From assembly GCA_028283725.1 (NCBI GenBank), contig JAPWKC010000004.1:1302001-1366000 (forward strand): a stretch of 64,000 nt of DNA, written 5' to 3'. This document shows, piece by piece, positions 61,399-64,000 of this stretch. Position numbers and translations under genes: made by a program. The first letter of the stretch is position 1; each line of letters begins with the position of its first letter. The notes beneath the pieces were generated by a model. That model was given only the letters and a program-made list of their open reading frames with translations, was not told the origin of the DNA and ran no database searches. The stretch is from Neorhizobium sp. (GTDB lineage Bacteria; Pseudomonadota; Alphaproteobacteria; Rhizobiales; Rhizobiaceae).

Positions 61399-61755
61399 TT
61401 ACCAGGCGCGGATATCGAGCGTACGGTCGCGGTGGTTGCGGTGGGTGGAGAAAACGAAGATCCGGTCGAGTTCCTTCTCCGTCAGGAGCTTCAGGAAGCG
61501 GACTTCGATCGTGTTGTTGGCGTTGACGCGCATCAGGAGGCAACCGATCTTGTTGATCCGTGCATCCGGGATATCCAGATAGAACTGCTGGGGCAGCTTG
61601 TACTGCGTCATGATGCCGAGAATGGCACTGCTTTTGGAAATCTTCAAAACGTCGCAGCGGCGCTGCGCCATATTGAGAACGCCGTTTTCCGTAAATTCGA
61701 TGCGGCCGGCATTCATGGTGTCTTCCATTTTGAACCGCGCCTCGCGGTCGTACAT
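61399..61755 (-). CDS. PilZ-like protein with degenerate c-di-GMP motifs
   Basis: The 118-residue product has the size and beta-rich pattern of a single PilZ domain: MYDREARFKMEDTMNAGRIE, RRCDVLKISKSSAILGIMTQ, LPQQFYLDIPDAR and a C-terminal strand-helix part. The usual RxxxR and (D/N)xSxxG motifs are poor (KISKSS where DISxxG is expected), so c-di-GMP binding is doubtful. Two starts are credible: the ATG at 61755 after AAGGAAGA, used here, and a GTG at 61809 after AGGGGGACG, used by the track. It lies between edd and aglK. Confidence 0.65.
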   Translation of the reverse strand: MYDREARFKMEDTMNAGRIEFTENGVLNMAQRRCDVLKISKSSAILGIMTQYKLPQQFYLDIPDARINKIGCLLMRVNANNTIEVRFLKLLTEKELDRIFVFSTHRNHRDRTLDIRAW

Positions 61756-61918
61756 GAAAGATTCTTCCTTGTTCAAATAGTGGTTCTTTAAATCGGATGC
61801 CGCACTCACGACCGTCCCCCTTGATTAACGAATCAAAGCTTAACGGGCGAAGCTTAACAGAGGCTTGGGAGGCGATAGCAAGAACCCTCTCGGCACAGGC
61901 CCAGGACCCCGGCCACGC

Positions 61919-63010
61919 TCATGTCCGATAGGCCATTCCATCGGCATCGAAGAGATGCAGTTTTTCGGGCACGGCCGTCAGGCGCAGGCTGTCGCCACGC
62001 TCGACACGGGCGATGCCGGGGATCTTGGCAATGACCGGTTCCGCCTCGCCTTCCGCTTCCAGATAAACCAGCGTCACTTCCCCGAGCGCCTCGACGATCG
62101 ACACGCGGCCTTCGAACAGATGGTCCTGCCCCTCGTCTGCCACCGTCAGATCTTCCGGCCGCACGCCCAGACTGGCGCGCTTTCCCGCATCACCTTCAGG
62201 GGTCGCGATCGGCAGGCGCGACCGCCGGCCACCCGGAAGAACGACCTCCGTTTGCGCGCCATCTGCTACGATCCCAGCTGCCACGATATTCATGGCCGGC
62301 GAGCCGATGAACCGGGCCACAAAGAGGTTTTGCGGACGCTCGTACAGGTCGAGCGGCCTGCCGACCTGCTCGATCTTGCCGGATGACAGCACGACGATCC
62401 GATCAGCCAGGGTCATTGCCTCGACCTGGTCGTGGGTGACGTAAATCATCGTGGTATCGGGCATCTGCTCCTTGAGCCGGGCGATCTCGATGCGGGTTGC
62501 CACGCGCAGCGCCGCATCGAGATTGGAGAGCGGTTCATCGAACAGAAAAACCTTAGGGTCGCGGCAGATGGCCCGGCCGATCGCCACGCGCTGGCGCTGG
62601 CCGCCGGAGAGCGCTTTCGGCAGACGGTCGAGATAGGGCGTGAGCTGCAGGATGCCGGCGGCGGAGCGGACGCGGCGATCGATCTCGCCGCGGCTCTCCT
62701 TGGCGATCCGCATGCCGAAAGCCATGTTGTCGTAAACGGTCATATGCGGATAGAGCGCATAGGACTGGAAGACCATGGCGATGCCGCGACGCGACGGCGG
62801 CACGTCGTTGACCATCTCGCCATCGATATACATCTGGCCACCAGTGATGCTCTCAAGCCCCGAGATCATCCTCAAAAGCGTGGACTTGCCACAGCCGGAA
62901 GGCCCGACGAAGACCACGAACTCGCCTTCGGCGATATCAAGATCGATGCCGTGCAGCACGTCCACATGGCCGAAGGATTTTCTGATGTCCTTCAAAACGA
63001 CGCCGGTCAT
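61919..63010 (-). CDS. aglK: Alpha-glucoside ABC transporter ATPase
   Basis: The 363-residue protein is a sugar-importer ATPase of the MalK/UgpC group. Walker A is GPSGCGKSTLLRMISGLES, the Q loop FQSYALYPHMTVYDN, signature LSGGQRQRVAIGRA, and Walker B VFLFDEPLSNLDA. A C-terminal TOBE region (RASLGVRPEDLTVADEGQDH) follows. GGGAGGAGAC lies before the ATG. It follows an alpha-glucosidase gene on the same strand, and the order aglA-aglK beside zwf-pgl-edd is that of the S. meliloti agl operon, which takes up sucrose, maltose and trehalose. The specific name rests on this context. Confidence 0.88.
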   Translation of the reverse strand: MTGVVLKDIRKSFGHVDVLHGIDLDIAEGEFVVFVGPSGCGKSTLLRMISGLESITGGQMYIDGEMVNDVPPSRRGIAMVFQSYALYPHMTVYDNMAFGMRIAKESRGEIDRRVRSAAGILQLTPYLDRLPKALSGGQRQRVAIGRAICRDPKVFLFDEPLSNLDAALRVATRIEIARLKEQMPDTTMIYVTHDQVEAMTLADRIVVLSSGKIEQVGRPLDLYERPQNLFVARFIGSPAMNIVAAGIVADGAQTEVVLPGGRRSRLPIATPEGDAGKRASLGVRPEDLTVADEGQDHLFEGRVSIVEALGEVTLVYLEAEGEAEPVIAKIPGIARVERGDSLRLTAVPEKLHLFDADGMAYRT

Positions 63011-63042
63011 GTCTCCTCCCAGAGTTTATCGGCCAATAAGAA

Positions 63043-63068
63043 GGGCACCGGCGTTTCCTCCGGTGCCC
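63043..63068 (-). promoter_or_regulatory. Stem-loop between aglA and aglK
   Basis: GGGCACCGG pairs perfectly with CCGGTGCCC around an eight-base loop. A weak pyrimidine-rich stretch (TTCTTATT) follows on the minus strand. It may lower read-through into aglK or stabilise the upstream mRNA. Confidence 0.55.
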
Positions 63069-63075
63069 ACGTTGT

Positions 63076-64000
63076 TCAGGCCTGCCGGGCGAAATAGGCT
63101 CCCCAGGCCGGCAGTTCCACGGCTCCGCCCTCTACCGGGCTTGCCGCTTCGAAACCATGACCGTCGAGCGCTTGCCACTCGCCGATCGGCAAAGCGGCCG
63201 ACAGAGGTGCCGCGCTCATATTGAAGAGGCAGAGCACGATCTCGCCGCCATGCCGGCGTTCATAGGCGAGAAGCGCGCCATCCTGCGGCAGGAAGCGGAT
63301 ATCGCCCTTGGCGAAGGCCGGGTGCAGTTTGCGGAAGGCCAGAAAACGGCGGTAGTGCTCCAGCACCGATACCGGATCGCCATATTGTGCGCCGACCGCC
63401 CGCAGCTGGTGTTCGACCGGGATCGGCAGCCATGTCTTCTCTGCCGTCGAAAAGCCCGCCTGCAGCGCCTGCGCATCCCAGACCATGGGCGTGCGGCAGC
63501 CATCGCGGCCCTTGAATTCCGGCCAGAACTGGATGCCATAGGGGTCGCGCAGATCGGCATAGGCGATATCGGCTTCGGTCAGGCCAAGCTCCTCGCCCTG
63601 ATAGAGGCAGACGGAGCCGCGCTGCGACAGAAGGATGCCTGCCAGCATCTTGGCATAGGCCTCGCGGTCCAGAACCTCCTGCCCCCAGCGGCTGACGTGG
63701 CGCACGACATCATGGTTGGAAAAGGCCCAGCAGGCCCATCCCTCAGGAGCAGCAGACTGGAATGCACCCTGAACTTCGACGACGCGGGCAGGCGTCAATA
63801 CGTCGGGTGCCAGAAACTCAAACGCGTAGCACATCTGCATCTTGTCATCGCCGGACGTATATTCGCCGACGATTTCGAGACCGCGCTGGCTGTCGCCCAC
63901 TTCGCCGACCGCGGCGATCGCCGGAAATTCGTCCAGAACCGCACGGAAGCGTTTGAGGAATTCAAGATTTTCCGGGCGGTTCTTGTCGTAGATATGCTCC
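63076..64000 (-). CDS. aglA: Alpha-glucosidase (GH13), 5' part beyond the window
   Basis: The frame is open to the window edge: beyond the track start (a GTG at 63900) it continues upstream as EHIYDKNRPENLEFLKRFRA. The visible 307 residues are the C-terminal part of a GH13 alpha-glucosidase. They include conserved region IV, WAFSNHDVVRHVSRWG, then RGSVCLYQGEELGLTEADI, PIVWD-like TPMVWDAQ, and a C-terminal beta domain (ALLAYERRHGGEIVLCLFNM). Such enzymes split sucrose, maltose or trehalulose-type alpha-glucosides in the cytoplasm after uptake. The catalytic Asp and Glu lie outside the window. It is in tandem with aglK. Confidence 0.9.
   Translation of the reverse strand, partial: EHIYDKNRPENLEFLKRFRAVLDEFPAIAAVGEVGDSQRGLEIVGEYTSGDDKMQMCYAFEFLAPDVLTPARVVEVQGAFQSAAPEGWACWAFSNHDVVRHVSRWGQEVLDREAYAKMLAGILLSQRGSVCLYQGEELGLTEADIAYADLRDPYGIQFWPEFKGRDGCRTPMVWDAQALQAGFSTAEKTWLPIPVEHQLRAVGAQYGDPVSVLEHYRRFLAFRKLHPAFAKGDIRFLPQDGALLAYERRHGGEIVLCLFNMSAAPLSAALPIGEWQALDGHGFEAASPVEGGAVELPAWGAYFARQA

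Overview
The window looks like an ordinary chromosomal stretch of a Rhizobiaceae bacterium (Rhizobium, Agrobacterium or Allorhizobium group). The lineage markers are RirA, a type II lumazine synthase, a katA-oxyR divergent pair, an alphaproteobacterial tRNA-His (A73, no encoded G-1), a PdhS/DivJ/PleC-type histidine kinase, and agl genes beside zwf-pgl-edd, an arrangement known from Sinorhizobium meliloti. Base composition is evenly G+C rich. This gives open frames opposite most genes, and most of the long antisense ORFs in the track are shadows. I see no rRNA, CRISPR, insertion sequence, prophage or integrase.

Layout. 0-8 kb: a cut DUF1127 gene divergent from a LysR regulator, an FMN riboswitch driving ribH, katA/oxyR, an MFS exporter, a Tat-type dienelactone hydrolase and a MAPEG protein. 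8-15 kb: guaB, a Tat-type metallo-beta-lactamase-fold hydrolase, a DHA2 exporter, an overlapping ppx/gppA-rlmE pair and tRNA-Gln. 15-20 kb: the stress operon prkA - DUF444 - spoVR. 20-22.6 kb: another DHA2 exporter and a tight run of three small unknown genes, one with a nucleotide tandem repeat. 22.8-27.5 kb: a gamma-glutamylputrescine-type polyamine module (two FAD oxidoreductases and a glutamine-synthetase-like ligase) followed by a TetR regulator. 27.7-34.3 kb: gntK, rirA, mmsA with its divergent LysR, several small or unknown genes and tRNA-His. 34.5-44 kb: a phasin, a 1459-residue PdhS-like kinase, acetoacetate-CoA ligase and an AsmA-family protein. 44-48 kb: a putrescine/spermidine ABC transporter (potFGHI). 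48.3-50.6 kb: two genes of polysaccharide-modification type (DUF616 plus methyltransferase-like, then DUF579-like). 50.6-57 kb: a chemoreceptor, a tiny membrane protein, a BaiN/YhiN-type flavoprotein and a second ligase/oxidase polyamine module. 57-64 kb: zwf-pgl-edd (Entner-Doudoroff), a PilZ-like protein, and aglK with the 3' part of aglA running off the window.

How the parts fit. Two themes recur. One is polyamine uptake and catabolism: potFGHI supplies substrate for two puuA/puuB-like modules. The other is sugar and carbon storage metabolism: agl uptake, gluconate kinase and Entner-Doudoroff enzymes, with phasin and acetoacetyl-CoA synthetase on the polyhydroxybutyrate side. Stress and redox functions (katA/oxyR, prkA operon, rirA) make up most of the rest. 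The least explained locus is the pair at 48354-50603. It joins relatives of two families best known from plant cell-wall polysaccharide synthesis, and is the best candidate here for an undescribed surface-polysaccharide function. All gene calls are from reading the sequence; no database search was run.
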